The notes: generated by a model from the letters alone, not told the origin. Counted from the stretch's first letter, positions 46,294 to 58,826 are shown. The stretch is DNA of 64,000 bases from Ignavibacteria bacterium (GCA_016191145.1 JACPPD010000004.1:124001-188000), one strand, 5' to 3'. Numbers and translations: made by a program.

Positions 46294-47289
46294 ATGAGTT
46301 TTTTACAACAACTGATGCCGAGAGCTTTGGCAACACGGATGGCAGCCCGACGTGAACGAAAAGCTAACCAAAGAAAACCCGAGACGTTCATCGAACACGT
46401 TTGGTCGTGGATTAAAACAATCGTGTGGGCGCTTACAGTCGTTACAATAATCAACGGCCTGGCTCTGGCTTCGTTCGTTGTTCCAACTGGCTCTATGGAG
46501 TCTACGGTGCTAGCAGGTGAGTTCTTGTTCGTTAATAAAGCTATTTATGGTCCATCCACGCCGCAGATCATTCCCTTTATCAACCTTGCTCTCCCCTTTT
46601 ACAAATTGCCCCCTATCATCAAACCCGAACAAGGCGATGTAATTGTATTCATCTTTCCTGGTAATCGAGACCAGGCAGAGCCCGACAATTTTGAATACTA
46701 CCTAAAACGATGTGTTGCTGTAGCCGGTGATGTATTGGAGATAAAGGGTGGACGCGTGTTTGTTAACAACAAGGAATTTCCATTGCCTAAAACTGGTCAG
46801 TTTTACCAGCTTACCCCCGAGGAACGTGCAGCGCAGTATGAATCGGAACGATACCGCACGTTCCCACCCGGCAAGGGCTGGACGCGGGACAACTACGGTC
46901 CGCTTCGTATTCCAGGCGAAGGTGATAACATTTTACTGTCGCGCGACAATATTCACGAGTGGGCAACATTCATCCGCCGTGAAGGGCATTCGGTAAACGA
47001 AGATAGATTGCTCATCGACGGCAAACCTGTTTCATCATACACCGTTGCCAGAGATTATGTGTTTGGCATGGGCGACAATCGTGATAACTCACTCGATTCG
47101 CGGTTCTGGGGGTTTATTCCGGAAGAAGATGTTGTTGGTACTCCCATCATGGTGTATTGGTCGATGCCTGTTACCTCAAACCGGGAATATGTTCGTTTAT
47201 CGGATGGCTCTTATGAACCAAAACCGCTCACTTTGTTTGAGCGCATTAAGGCAGTTCGTTGGTCGAGAATCGGAACGTTCATTCATTAA
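46294..47289 (+). CDS. lepB: Signal peptidase I, copy 1
   Basis: Inner-membrane serine protease removing signal peptides on the periplasmic side. 331 aa from ATG 46294; an upstream in-frame TTG would overlap lepA. A membrane anchor (TIVWALTVVTIINGLALASF) comes right before the catalytic Ser in VPTGSMESTVLAGE. The general-base Lys is in YYLKRCVAVAGD, and box E is GMGDNRDNSLDSRFWGF. A long insert (about 65-110 and 145-230) separates the boxes, as is common in Bacteroidota. The next SPase gene overlaps its 3' end by 31 bases. Confidence 0.95.
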   Translation: MSFLQQLMPRALATRMAARRERKANQRKPETFIEHVWSWIKTIVWALTVVTIINGLALASFVVPTGSMESTVLAGEFLFVNKAIYGPSTPQIIPFINLALPFYKLPPIIKPEQGDVIVFIFPGNRDQAEPDNFEYYLKRCVAVAGDVLEIKGGRVFVNNKEFPLPKTGQFYQLTPEERAAQYESERYRTFPPGKGWTRDNYGPLRIPGEGDNILLSRDNIHEWATFIRREGHSVNEDRLLIDGKPVSSYTVARDYVFGMGDNRDNSLDSRFWGFIPEEDVVGTPIMVYWSMPVTSNREYVRLSDGSYEPKPLTLFERIKAVRWSRIGTFIH

Positions 47290-47846
47290 GAGACTTGTTG
47301 CTTACGGCAACATTTGCCGTAATCATTGCAATCTTGCTGAGGCTGTTTGTCATCGGCGCATTTGTTATTCCCTCTCATTCAATGGAATGGACACTACTTG
47401 CCGGCGACCACATTGTGGTGAGTAAACTTGCGCTTTCTCTCAATGATCTTGAAAGGGGCGACGTCATCGTGTTTCGCCTGCCCGATTCACTGCGTTCTGG
47501 TGCCTCCGATGAACTGTTAATTAAACGTGTGATTGGTTTGCCCGGCGATACCGTTGTTCTCAACACACACTCCGTTAGAATCAATGGCAAGAGATTCCCT
47601 GATCCGCCATTGGGAGCCACTACTACGGTACTCCCTAAGGGGCGCCGCACAATAATCGTCCGTAAGGAAACAGTTTTTGTTCTGGGCGACAACCGAGATA
47701 ATTCCTGGGACTCGCGGTTTTGGGGCTGCCTACCGCTCGATCAAATTGTAGGCATTCCAATGTTCGTCTATTGGTCTTATGGCAGCACAGACAGCGATAC
47801 CCAACCTCACATCAGGTGGAATCGTTTTTTAAAAATGGTTAACTAA
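47259..47846 (+). CDS. Signal peptidase I, copy 2 (short form)
   Basis: Second SPase I of 195 aa, from a TTG that overlaps copy 1 by 31 bases. The anchor is LLTATFAVIIAILLRLFVIG. The catalytic Ser lies in IPSHSMEWTLLAGD, the Lys in LIKRVIGLPGD, and box E is LGDNRDNSWDSRFWGC. All boxes are intact, so it should be active. It lacks the long inserts of copy 1, and the two may differ in substrates (T9SS clients versus others is only a guess). It precedes hemW by 16 bases. Confidence 0.93.
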   Translation: MVENRNVHSLRDLLLTATFAVIIAILLRLFVIGAFVIPSHSMEWTLLAGDHIVVSKLALSLNDLERGDVIVFRLPDSLRSGASDELLIKRVIGLPGDTVVLNTHSVRINGKRFPDPPLGATTTVLPKGRRTIIVRKETVFVLGDNRDNSWDSRFWGCLPLDQIVGIPMFVYWSYGSTDSDTQPHIRWNRFLKMVN

Positions 47847-47862
47847 TGCAAATGGAAACATC

Positions 47863-48987
47863 TTGACGGGTTATTACGTTCATATTCCATTTTGTGAGAA
47901 AAAGTGCAGTTACTGCGACTTCTATTCCATTGAATCCCTGGATTTAGTCGAAGCATTTGTAAATACGTTGATTGATGAAATTCGCTTGCGAACGAGTAGC
48001 ACAAAGCCAGATACAATCTTTTTTGGAGGGGGCACACCATCGTTACTCTCTCCCAGGCAGCTCGAAAGAATTATAGGTGAGATCCCCAACTTCGACAATG
48101 CATACGAAGTAACGCTGGAATGCAATCCGGGAACGGTTTCCCTCGATAAACTCATTGCCTACCGTTCCCTTGGCGTTAACCGACTTTCGTTTGGCGTTCA
48201 GTCATTTGTCGAAAGCGAGCTTAGGTTCCTTACGCGTATTCATACCGCCGACGAAGCATCCCAAGCAATGAACCTTGCACGCAGCGCAGGTTTTACGAAC
48301 GTGAATGTTGATTTGATGTTCGCATTACCAAATCAGACGGTTGATACACTTCAGTACTCCATTGACCGTGCGCTGGCGCTCGAGCCTGACCACATTAGTG
48401 CCTACTCGCTGATCTATGAGCCTGGAACACCGCTCTATAAGCAGCTTATGAAGGGTGAAGTAAGTAAACAAAATGAGGAAGTCGATGCAGGGATGTATGC
48501 CTATATAATCGACCGTCTGCAGCGTGCAGGGTACTGCCAGTACGAGGTTAGCAACTTCGCAAAAGCAGATAAGCAGTGTAAGCACAACCTTGTCTATTGG
48601 CACGGAAACGATTACCTGGCAGTAGGACCCAGCGCTCATGGACTTGTTAATCGGACACGCTATTGGAATCATCGGAGTTTGGCAACATGGACGCAGAAAA
48701 TCCGCGACGGGCAATTACCTCAGGCGAACGAAGAGGCACTGGGTCGGGATGAGAGGCTGACTGAGCTGTTGTTTTTGACGTTACGAGCCGACGGTATTCC
48801 CGCCAACAAAATCTCTCGTGATTTTAACCTTGATATCCGCGAAATCCTCCAGCCTGATCTTTCCTATTGGATTTCGGAAGGAATGATTGTCGATTCAAAT
48901 GGAGTACTTCGGCTAACCAGCAATGGATATGCTGTTTGCGACGAGATTACTGTTAAGATGCTCTCGAAACTCCCTACTCCACTCTAA
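47863..48987 (+). CDS. hemW: Radical SAM protein HemW-like
   Basis: A 374-aa cytoplasmic radical SAM enzyme resembling HemW, a heme chaperone once annotated as coproporphyrinogen III oxidase. The cluster motif is FCEKKCSYCDFYS (CxxxCxxC) near residue 10. Following motifs are FFGGGTPSLLSPRQL, VTLECNPGTV, NRLSFGVQSFVESEL, SAYSLIYEPGTPL and YEVSNFAK. Start TTG 47863. HemW usually lacks the cysteine of true HemN, as here. It overlaps the 3' end of the convergent permease gene by 14 bases. Confidence 0.92.
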   Translation: MTGYYVHIPFCEKKCSYCDFYSIESLDLVEAFVNTLIDEIRLRTSSTKPDTIFFGGGTPSLLSPRQLERIIGEIPNFDNAYEVTLECNPGTVSLDKLIAYRSLGVNRLSFGVQSFVESELRFLTRIHTADEASQAMNLARSAGFTNVNVDLMFALPNQTVDTLQYSIDRALALEPDHISAYSLIYEPGTPLYKQLMKGEVSKQNEEVDAGMYAYIIDRLQRAGYCQYEVSNFAKADKQCKHNLVYWHGNDYLAVGPSAHGLVNRTRYWNHRSLATWTQKIRDGQLPQANEEALGRDERLTELLFLTLRADGIPANKISRDFNLDIREILQPDLSYWISEGMIVDSNGVLRLTSNGYAVCDEITVKMLSKLPTPL

Positions 48988-50248
48988 TTGCATCCGATAT
49001 GTTTATGCCCGATGCACGGCTTGCAGGATATAACGCAGCCGTGCCGGCAAGGATTAGACCGACAACTGCAGTAATTACGATGTCGGTAACATGCATTTCG
49101 ACCGGCAGCGCCGGGACAATATAACCTTTGTTAACATCGAATGCTATCCAGTGGAATGTTTGCTGGCCCCAACAAATTATAACACCAAAAATCACTCCCA
49201 GAATTACACTCACAGAGCCGATCGTTAGCCCTTGAATTATGTAAATCCTTCTGATATCTGCAGAAAGTAAACCCATGGTGAGTAATACTGCAATGTCTCT
49301 TCTCTTTTCAACTACTCCCAGAGTTAGCGATACCAAAACATTAAACGAAGCTACGAGCACAATTAGAGCAAGGACAATGAATGTACCAAGCCTTTCCAAT
49401 TTCATGGTGTCTACAAGCCCCCTATTCAAATCCTGCCATGAGTGTACAGCATATTGGACCTTGCCAGAATCCGGCAGACCTGCATTCAGTGCCAAAGAAA
49501 GCTGCGCCTGCAAGTCTGTAGCATGCCTCGGATCGTTAACATAGATATCAACCGTTGATGCGGCGGAGTCGTGCGTAGCCGATGCCATCGTGCGATAATC
49601 TGTATAGACAAATGTATTGTCGACAGACCTTGCCGTGTTGCTTTGAAAAATCCCTCTCACCACGGCGCGCCTTCCATTGGGGACCGACATGGTGAGAATA
49701 GAATGTTCAATTAATTGTGGTGTAATCAGCGTTACTGTGTCTCCAATAAACAACTGCAGGCGTTCTGCTATTCCGGCTGCAACAACAACCGATGAAATGC
49801 CATCAACCGGGTACGGATTAAACGATCCAATAATCGTTGCCCTGCGCGGTCCGGCATACAACGGGGAACCAGAACGCTGAATGCCAACAACTTCGGCAAT
49901 TCCCGTCTTGCCCTCCGATTGAATAATCATCCGCGATCGAATGGTTGAAGTTCGGCCAATGATGTGCACGGGCTCTGCCTGAGACTGTGCAATAACATCA
50001 ATTAGTTTAGTAACTGAAATTGGATCGGGAAGCCGACTGCCCTCCGCTGCAAGAATCTGTAAATGCGGACCAAAGCCAATCATCAAGTCTGTTGCAACGG
50101 TGCGAAGGCCATTAAATAAACTCATGACGATGATTAATGCGGCAGTACCAATTACAATTCCTACTACACTGGCAATTCCGACAACCGTTATCATCGAAAT
50201 TTTACGGGGACGCAGGTAACGTCGGGCTATCAACGCAGAAACCTTCAA
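48974..50248 (-). CDS. LolC/LolE-like ABC transporter permease
   Basis: A 424-aa inner-membrane protein of the FtsX/MacB permease type. It has an N-terminal helix after a basic stretch (ISMITVVGIASVVGIVIGTA), a large periplasmic domain (about 50-270), and three C-terminal helices (FIVLALIVLVASFNVLVSLT, GSVSVILGVIFGVIICWG and IVITAVVGLILAGTAALY). This is the LolC/E arrangement, which releases lipoproteins from the inner membrane. No ATPase gene (lolD) is adjacent. It overlaps ppk by 4 bases and converges with hemW by 14. Confidence 0.83.
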   Translation of the reverse strand: MKVSALIARRYLRPRKISMITVVGIASVVGIVIGTAALIIVMSLFNGLRTVATDLMIGFGPHLQILAAEGSRLPDPISVTKLIDVIAQSQAEPVHIIGRTSTIRSRMIIQSEGKTGIAEVVGIQRSGSPLYAGPRRATIIGSFNPYPVDGISSVVVAAGIAERLQLFIGDTVTLITPQLIEHSILTMSVPNGRRAVVRGIFQSNTARSVDNTFVYTDYRTMASATHDSAASTVDIYVNDPRHATDLQAQLSLALNAGLPDSGKVQYAVHSWQDLNRGLVDTMKLERLGTFIVLALIVLVASFNVLVSLTLGVVEKRRDIAVLLTMGLLSADIRRIYIIQGLTIGSVSVILGVIFGVIICWGQQTFHWIAFDVNKGYIVPALPVEMHVTDIVITAVVGLILAGTAALYPASRASGINISDAIRVE

Positions 50249-52413
50249 CGTTTTGTTCCCTGTAGTAAAGCCATCTGCACGCGGAAAGCTTCTTCGCTCT
50301 CATGGCCTTGGGGACGAATGTAGGAACCATCGGACTGCAGAATCCGAACACGAGACCCACTTTGCATATACACATCCAGAATTTCTTTCAGACGCTTTAT
50401 CAAACGCTGTTCTCGAACAGGAAAGAGCAGTTCAACGCGCCTGTCGAGATTTCTCGACATCCAATCTGCACTCGAGATAAATACTTCGGGCGAACCACCA
50501 TTCAGAAACCAGTAAATGCGCGAATGCTCCAGGAATCTGTCAAGGATGCTCCTTACACTGATAGTTTCGCTGATACCTGGCACTCCGGGCCGCAGACAAC
50601 ATATCCCGCGGATGTTGAGATCAATTTTTACCCCGGCCATAGATGCTGTGTATAATTCGCGGATGATAGTTGGGTCGACCACAGCATTAAGTTTTGCCAC
50701 TATCTCTCCTCTGCCTCCGCTTCTTGCTGCTTCAGTCTCGCGCTGAATGAGTGCAATAAACTTTTCGCGCAAATTCACAGGAGCTACGCCAATGTGTTCC
50801 CACAGAACATGTTTCGAATAACCTGTAAGAAGGTTGAACAGATGCACAAAATCGCGTTCAAACTCCTGCCGTCCGGTAAAGATTCCGATGTCGGTGTAAA
50901 CTCGGCTTGTAGAGAGATTATAGTTCCCTGTACCGATGTGTGCATAGGTAAGAACATTTTGTCCTTCTCTGCGAACAACCAGACAAATCTTGCAATGCAC
51001 TTTAAGGCCATAAACTCCGTACACAACGTGCACGCCCGTGTTTTCCAGCGCTCGTGCCCATGCAATATTGTTTTCTTCGTCGAACCGCGCCCTTAGTTCA
51101 AGAAATGCAGTAACAGTTTTTCCATTACTCGCGGCGCGTTTTAATGCTTCGATGACGGGACTTTTTCCGCCAGCCCTGTACAACGTGATTTTAATTGCGA
51201 GAACCTGCGGATCGTCGGCTGCGGCAGTAATGAACTTCACTACAGAATTCGTAAACGAATCGAACGGATGATGTACCATCAGGTCCGCCCCCTTCAGAGT
51301 GTCGAAGATGTTCCCTGCATCGTTGGCGAATTCGGGTAATACTCTGCTGGTAAATGGTACATCCTTAAGACGCCGCTTTTCGAGTTTCATCAGTTCGAGA
51401 AAGTCCTGAAGATTTAACGGCACATCAACGTGATATAGTTCGTTCTGCGAGAGATCCAAAGATCGAAGCAAAACATTCTGAAGCATGCGCGGCATATCGG
51501 CGCCGATTTCAAGACGAACTGCATCGGTACCCCACCGACGCTGACGTATTCCTTCGGCTACTGCAGTTATGAGATCGTTTGCTTCATCTTCTGCGATCTC
51601 CACATCTGCATCGCGCGTAACGCGAAACACGTGACTCTCTCGCAGCCTGAGCCCCGGGAATAAAATCCCGGCATGAGCTCTTATCACTTGCTCGAGCGGT
51701 ATGTAATTAATCCCTTCAGAGCGTGGTACTCGCACCAGCCGCGGCAGCGCTGTTGGCAACTGCAGTACGGCTATTCTCATTTCTTCTTCACCGTCAATGT
51801 CGTCGAACAAAACAAAGGCAATGGTAAGAGAGCGGTTGAGCAGACGTGGAAATGGGTGCCCCATGTCCAAAGCAAGCGGCGTTAGAACCGGCATGATGTT
51901 ATCTACGAAATCGATTCGCAGCTCTTCCTGTTCTTCCGGAAGAAGTGTGTCGAAGTCGTGAATGTGTATGCCCTCCCTGCTCAGTTCAGGCAATACTTCG
52001 TTGTGGTAAACCTTTGCCTGCCTTTTGTAGAGCGGGATCAGTCGCGTGCGGATTTCCCGCAGTTGCTCCTGTGGAGTCATTCCATCGGGTGAAAGCTCCG
52101 TGACGCCGGAATCGCGCTGCTCCATTAATCCTGCAACGCGAATCATAAAAAACTCGTCGAGATTTGTCCCAAAGATGCTCAGGAATTTCAGCCGCTCAAG
52201 CAGTGGATGACTGTGATCTTCGGCTTCTTCGAGAACTCGATTGTTAAATTCAAGCCACGATAACTCCCGATTGATGTACAACGATTCGTCGTTGAGATCA
52301 ACGGTTGTTGGCGACACATCTGCGAGCCTGTCCTTCTTATTTGTTCTTCTGACTCGCTTTGGTTTTAATTCTGACGTCGACATAGAAATGTAATTTAGCG
52401 TTTCCCTCCTCAC
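50245..52413 (-). CDS. ppk1: Polyphosphate kinase 1
   Basis: Cytoplasmic/membrane-associated enzyme forming polyphosphate from ATP. 722 aa, full length. The N-terminus shows INRELSWLEFNNRVLEEA and FPRLLNRSLTIAF. The two catalytic domains contain DLMVHHPFDSF, GLKVHCKICLV with the phosphorylated His, YAHIGTGNYN, and FLEHSRIYWFLNGG with the second His. The GTG at 52413 overlaps the stop of the lamin-tail gene; an ATG at 52383 is also possible. It is part of a minus-strand run with the permease and the lamin-tail protein. Confidence 0.96.
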   Translation of the reverse strand: MRRETLNYISMSTSELKPKRVRRTNKKDRLADVSPTTVDLNDESLYINRELSWLEFNNRVLEEAEDHSHPLLERLKFLSIFGTNLDEFFMIRVAGLMEQRDSGVTELSPDGMTPQEQLREIRTRLIPLYKRQAKVYHNEVLPELSREGIHIHDFDTLLPEEQEELRIDFVDNIMPVLTPLALDMGHPFPRLLNRSLTIAFVLFDDIDGEEEMRIAVLQLPTALPRLVRVPRSEGINYIPLEQVIRAHAGILFPGLRLRESHVFRVTRDADVEIAEDEANDLITAVAEGIRQRRWGTDAVRLEIGADMPRMLQNVLLRSLDLSQNELYHVDVPLNLQDFLELMKLEKRRLKDVPFTSRVLPEFANDAGNIFDTLKGADLMVHHPFDSFTNSVVKFITAAADDPQVLAIKITLYRAGGKSPVIEALKRAASNGKTVTAFLELRARFDEENNIAWARALENTGVHVVYGVYGLKVHCKICLVVRREGQNVLTYAHIGTGNYNLSTSRVYTDIGIFTGRQEFERDFVHLFNLLTGYSKHVLWEHIGVAPVNLREKFIALIQRETEAARSGGRGEIVAKLNAVVDPTIIRELYTASMAGVKIDLNIRGICCLRPGVPGISETISVRSILDRFLEHSRIYWFLNGGSPEVFISSADWMSRNLDRRVELLFPVREQRLIKRLKEILDVYMQSGSRVRILQSDGSYIRPQGHESEEAFRVQMALLQGTKR

Positions 52414-54137
52414 TCACCCACAACTACGACGCACGTTTCGTTGTTTACATGCGAGCTTGCTGCGTCGACAGCAGTAAAGACAACAACGTACTGGCCAGGC
52501 ATTACACGTGCCCCGGAGTCGTCCGCTCCATCCCATGCTACCGCCCCCTCGCTGCCGCTAAACACTGAATTCAAAAGATTCCGAACATGTGTTCCGGAGG
52601 GCGTGTAAACATTCATTGATGCAATTGCATGTTGGAACGACTGCTTGAATTCAATAATGGTTGGATTTGTTCTATGAGTTCTATCTGATGAAAAGGGGCT
52701 TGGGTTCGCAGTAAGACTGACGTGCCGATTCAACAGCGCTACGTCAACACTATTCGCCCGCCCCGGAGTGCCCCCACGCAGATCACTGCTCGACGTCCAC
52801 GAACCTGCACTCTGACCAATCATTTTAGGGCTGTACTTTTCGAGACTCACGCCCTTAGAATTTTCGAGCATGGGCTGATGCCAGTTGCTGCTGTATTCGC
52901 ATCGGTCTACAAGGAATCCCTGTGGAGTGCGGAGCGTAACAATATCTCCTGTAACATTCCAATTAACATCGGGCTTTATGATTGAAGGCGTTGTGCCAAT
53001 CATCAATCTGCGTACTCCATCGCTGGCAGATAGCGCGGCATAAGTTTGGGGCTTCAGCATTGTAAATGTTGATACTATTCCAACGTCGCCCGAAGCGTCT
53101 TCAACCGTCCAACCCGTGAGGTCAATGCTGTCGGGCGTTCCGTTAAACACTTCAATGTAATCCTTCATGTCGGGCCACGGATCGTACATGATTTCCGTAA
53201 TCGATATCGTACCAGGCGATGGCGGGAATACAACCGTCATAACGAGCTTGTCGTTTGCATTGCGTCCATCGTTAACGCGTATGTATGCTTCGAGTTCTGC
53301 AGTCTCCACATTGGTATAACCTCCGATTTCTGCCAGTGCAACCTCCCATGAATACGTCTGTCCGGGATCCAGACGTGTTGTCTGTGTTGCAACTGACGTC
53401 AGTTTCTGCCGAACAGATTTTCTTTCTACCGAATCGTAGGAACTGATGAACGATGTTAGATCGACGTTCACTCCATTCATTGAATTCAATCCGTGGTTTA
53501 CAATTTCTACGGTAACGCTTGCATCGTTGGTTCCGATACCGCCGATTCTCAAATCGTAAGGAATTTTAATAACTGAATTAAACGTACCGCATGTAGCACT
53601 GTCGGTTGCTACCGACACGGCAAAGCTATTGCTCCACACAATGCACTCGTCTGCAGCGTCGTCAACATCGCCCATCTGTCCACTCGGTTCCACGCTGCCG
53701 CACACTCCCTGCCGCTCTATGGAGCGCCCCTTAACAAAATTTTTCATGTTGTACGACATTGAATCAACCACAGCGGAATCGTCGTTTCGTATCTCTACCC
53801 GATCCGTTGTATTGTTAAGCGAGGGAATCGAAAATTCAAGAATCTGAACATTCGATGGAATTTTCCGGATCTCCGATAATCCATCCGCATCCCGCGTTAT
53901 GATCATCGTTGATCTTGCCTGCATGATTGATTCGGGAAACTGCACACACGACCTTGAATCGCAGATACTCCAACCATCCAAACGGACCTTTTTATTCGAG
54001 GTGTTTATCAGCTCTATCCATTCAGGCTCTCCATTTGGTATCGGCAATACTTCGCTGATAAGCAGTTGTGAGCTGAGGCTGGCCGGCAGAAATATTGCAA
54101 TGACTAATGAAAGGAGGCAGACATGCTTCATGCACAA
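52410..54137 (-). CDS. Secreted lamin-tail domain protein
   Basis: A 575-aa exported protein with signal peptide LSLVIAIFLPASLSSQ. Two lamin-tail (LTD) Ig-like domains are visible: residues about 25-120 (LLISEVLPIPNGEPEWIEL, then SICDSRSC) and about 320-430 (SITEIMYDPWPDMKDYIEVF, LTGWTVEDASGD). A CARDB-like part lies between them. The end resembles a FlgD-type Ig domain (GAVAWDGADDSGARVMPGQY, VVVFTAVD). LTD modules often sit in surface or secreted nucleases and adhesins; no catalytic part is seen, so it is probably an adhesin or envelope protein. No T9SS sorting domain is visible. Confidence 0.85.
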   Translation of the reverse strand: MCMKHVCLLSLVIAIFLPASLSSQLLISEVLPIPNGEPEWIELINTSNKKVRLDGWSICDSRSCVQFPESIMQARSTMIITRDADGLSEIRKIPSNVQILEFSIPSLNNTTDRVEIRNDDSAVVDSMSYNMKNFVKGRSIERQGVCGSVEPSGQMGDVDDAADECIVWSNSFAVSVATDSATCGTFNSVIKIPYDLRIGGIGTNDASVTVEIVNHGLNSMNGVNVDLTSFISSYDSVERKSVRQKLTSVATQTTRLDPGQTYSWEVALAEIGGYTNVETAELEAYIRVNDGRNANDKLVMTVVFPPSPGTISITEIMYDPWPDMKDYIEVFNGTPDSIDLTGWTVEDASGDVGIVSTFTMLKPQTYAALSASDGVRRLMIGTTPSIIKPDVNWNVTGDIVTLRTPQGFLVDRCEYSSNWHQPMLENSKGVSLEKYSPKMIGQSAGSWTSSSDLRGGTPGRANSVDVALLNRHVSLTANPSPFSSDRTHRTNPTIIEFKQSFQHAIASMNVYTPSGTHVRNLLNSVFSGSEGAVAWDGADDSGARVMPGQYVVVFTAVDAASSHVNNETCVVVVGE

Positions 54138-54156
54138 ATTGTGTCCGACGCATTTG

Positions 54157-54648
54157 TTATCGTGACTTCCAATCGCTGCCTGAAACGAGCAGACTCACTA
54201 CACGCTCCAGCATAACGGCATCATCGTTATTGAATCTGTTAATGATTGGACTGTCTGCATCGAGTACTCCAAGCAGCCTATGATGTCGGGTATCCGATTC
54301 ATCGTGAGCCTCAGATGATGAAAGTAGAATAGGAACAACAATTTCTGATTGCGATGCAGCATCGCACACGATATGATCTTCGAAAGCATGTACGTCGGGC
54401 ACAATTATCGTTGTCCGCTCGTTTGCAGCCTTGCCGCATACTCCGCGTCCAAGTGCTATTCTAACACAGGCAACATTCCCCTGAAACGGACCAATCACAA
54501 GTTCCTTTCCATCGAACAGGTAAAATCCAATCCAATTCACTTCATGCATTTCGTGAAACAGAAATGCCGCAGTGTTAGCCATGTTTGCTATGGCGTTACG
54601 CTCACCAGTAATAACCGACTCTAATGCTCTAAGGTCCATAAGAGGCAC
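54157..54648 (-). CDS. msrC: GAF-domain free methionine-(R)-sulfoxide reductase
   Basis: A 163-aa single GAF domain. NWIGFYLFDGKELVIGPFQG is the typical middle of free-Met-R-sulfoxide reductases. The three expected catalytic/resolving cysteines appear in ACVRIALG, GRGVCGKAA and HIVCDAAS. Antioxidant role in reducing free methionine sulfoxide. A charged insert (SSEAHDESDTRHHRLL) interrupts the usual strand near residue 115-130. Its stop lies 19 bases after the lamin-tail start on the same strand. Confidence 0.9.
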   Translation of the reverse strand: MPLMDLRALESVITGERNAIANMANTAAFLFHEMHEVNWIGFYLFDGKELVIGPFQGNVACVRIALGRGVCGKAANERTTIIVPDVHAFEDHIVCDAASQSEIVVPILLSSSEAHDESDTRHHRLLGVLDADSPIINRFNNDDAVMLERVVSLLVSGSDWKSR

Positions 54649-54649
54649 T

Positions 54650-54742
54650 AAACTACCACACTAAAGATGTATTTCTGATTTGTCATCTTGCCACCATTGT
54701 GTGTTGTGATGCGAAACTTATTCATCATTTTGTTGAATAATG
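54650..54742 (+). repeat. Dispersed repeat, partial copy C
   Basis: About 93 bases matching the last part of repeat A and, in reverse complement, repeat B: CCACAC, TTTCTGATTTGTCATCT, CCACCATTGTGTGTTGTG, and the conserved tail TTCATCATTTTGTTGAATAA. It lacks the end hairpin, so it is truncated. Confidence 0.65.
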
Positions 54743-55031
54743 GAGGGAATTGGAAGGAAGGATATATAATATATGAGTTTGAACAGTGAATTGTCTTCCC
54801 CTGTGACTGGTGAATAAACAAGTATTCAAGTCAAATCTGATTCAAATGTGAAAGTGTTTCTCTTGTTTCAAGTGAAATTTGCAGCTATGAGAGAAATCAA
54901 TAAATTCTTCTACATCGTACACTCATCTGATACGCGATTAAACGAATATGTTGACATAAAAGGCCCCTATCTTTACCTCATCTATAAGATTGCAGAAATG
55001 ACATTATAGGCTGGGCTAGTAGAATCGGTAA
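54743..55031. other. AT-rich intergenic stretch
   Basis: No recognisable gene. A plus-strand ORF at 54887-55009 encodes 40 residues (MREINKFFYIVHSSDTRLNE to the end KIAEMTL) without a clear ribosome-binding site; I cannot say whether it is translated. No terminator hairpin or promoter stands out. Confidence 0.3.
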
Positions 55032-55469
55032 TTAGAAAGATTTAGTGAGTTGTAGCTCAAATCGATCAATTAATTCATCGACTGCACGTTTCGAATTAAC
55101 TCGCCTCAAATCCCGTGAATACTTGTCCTGAAAATCCCACATTCGTCGTGGCCGCCAACCGAGTCGTAGAAAGATCTGGTATTTGGCGTAAGTAACCAAC
55201 TTCGGAGATCTGTTTGTTGAGAATACGCTATTGAGGTTAACTATTGTTTTGTCAAAAGCTACAACAATCACCAGAATGTAGAGGTAGGGTGTATACAATA
55301 AACTCAATGTGGGCTCTAAGAGAAATGAATATATCATATTTAACGATCCCAACGTTTTGTAATCTTCAATCGCCAGCCAAAGTGAGTGAAGCACAACTAT
55401 CGCACCCAGCAAGAATATAGAAACAGCAAGAAATTGATGGAAGAATTTATGCTCCGGCCGATTTCTAAC
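55032..55469 (-). pseudogene. Truncated membrane-protein gene, cut by repeat B
   Basis: In the unique part of a longer minus-strand open frame, about 145 codons encode three hydrophobic segments (FLAVSIFLLGAIVVLHSLWL, MIYSFLLEPTLSLLYTPYLY, ILVIVVAFDKTIVNL) and a basic soluble tail (YQIFLRLGWRPRRMWDFQDK to FELQLTKSF). The frame stays open upstream but there it is repeat B sequence, not coding-like, and no good start lies in the unique part. I infer that the true N-terminus was lost. No family is recognised. Confidence 0.45.
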
Positions 55470-55725
55470 GTCTCCGCCTTGGCAAGTACATCTGTTATTC
55501 AATAAAATGATGGAATACCTTCGCGCCACAACATACGAAAGTGGTACGATGACAAAGCAGAAAAAATGTTTGGCGTAGCGGAGGCGTGGAAGCAGAGCGG
55601 ATTCGGATCTTTGTACGCAGTGCAGGCTGGCATGCCTAATGTGACGAAGTAATACTTGAAAATGTGGCATGGAATTGCACACCAATCATGATGCCGGGTA
55701 TCTCTTGATACCCGGCATGGTGGTC
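55470..55725 (-). repeat. Dispersed repeat, copy B, inverted relative to copy A
   Basis: Read on the minus strand it aligns along its length with copy A: the hairpin (55691-55702 with 55707-55718, a perfect 12-bp stem with loop TCTT), CCGCTCTGCTTCCACGCCTC, CCACTTTCGTATG, and the tail ending TTGAATAACAGATGTACTTG. It contains one, not two, of the 31-base tail units. It is 5' of the truncated membrane-protein gene and 140 bases before ligA. Confidence 0.8.
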
Positions 55726-55840
55726 TCGAACGCTGGCCGGACAGAGTTTTATCGATGCGATAAGTCTGTAGGCTGATATAGTTATAAATTGAATCATCCA
55801 TTGTTTCGTGCCGATTCCGATCTTCGCATAATGAAAATGA

Positions 55841-58800
<2,960 letters not shown>

Positions 58801-58826
58801 AAAAATTCCTCCTGGTTTTCCTTTCA

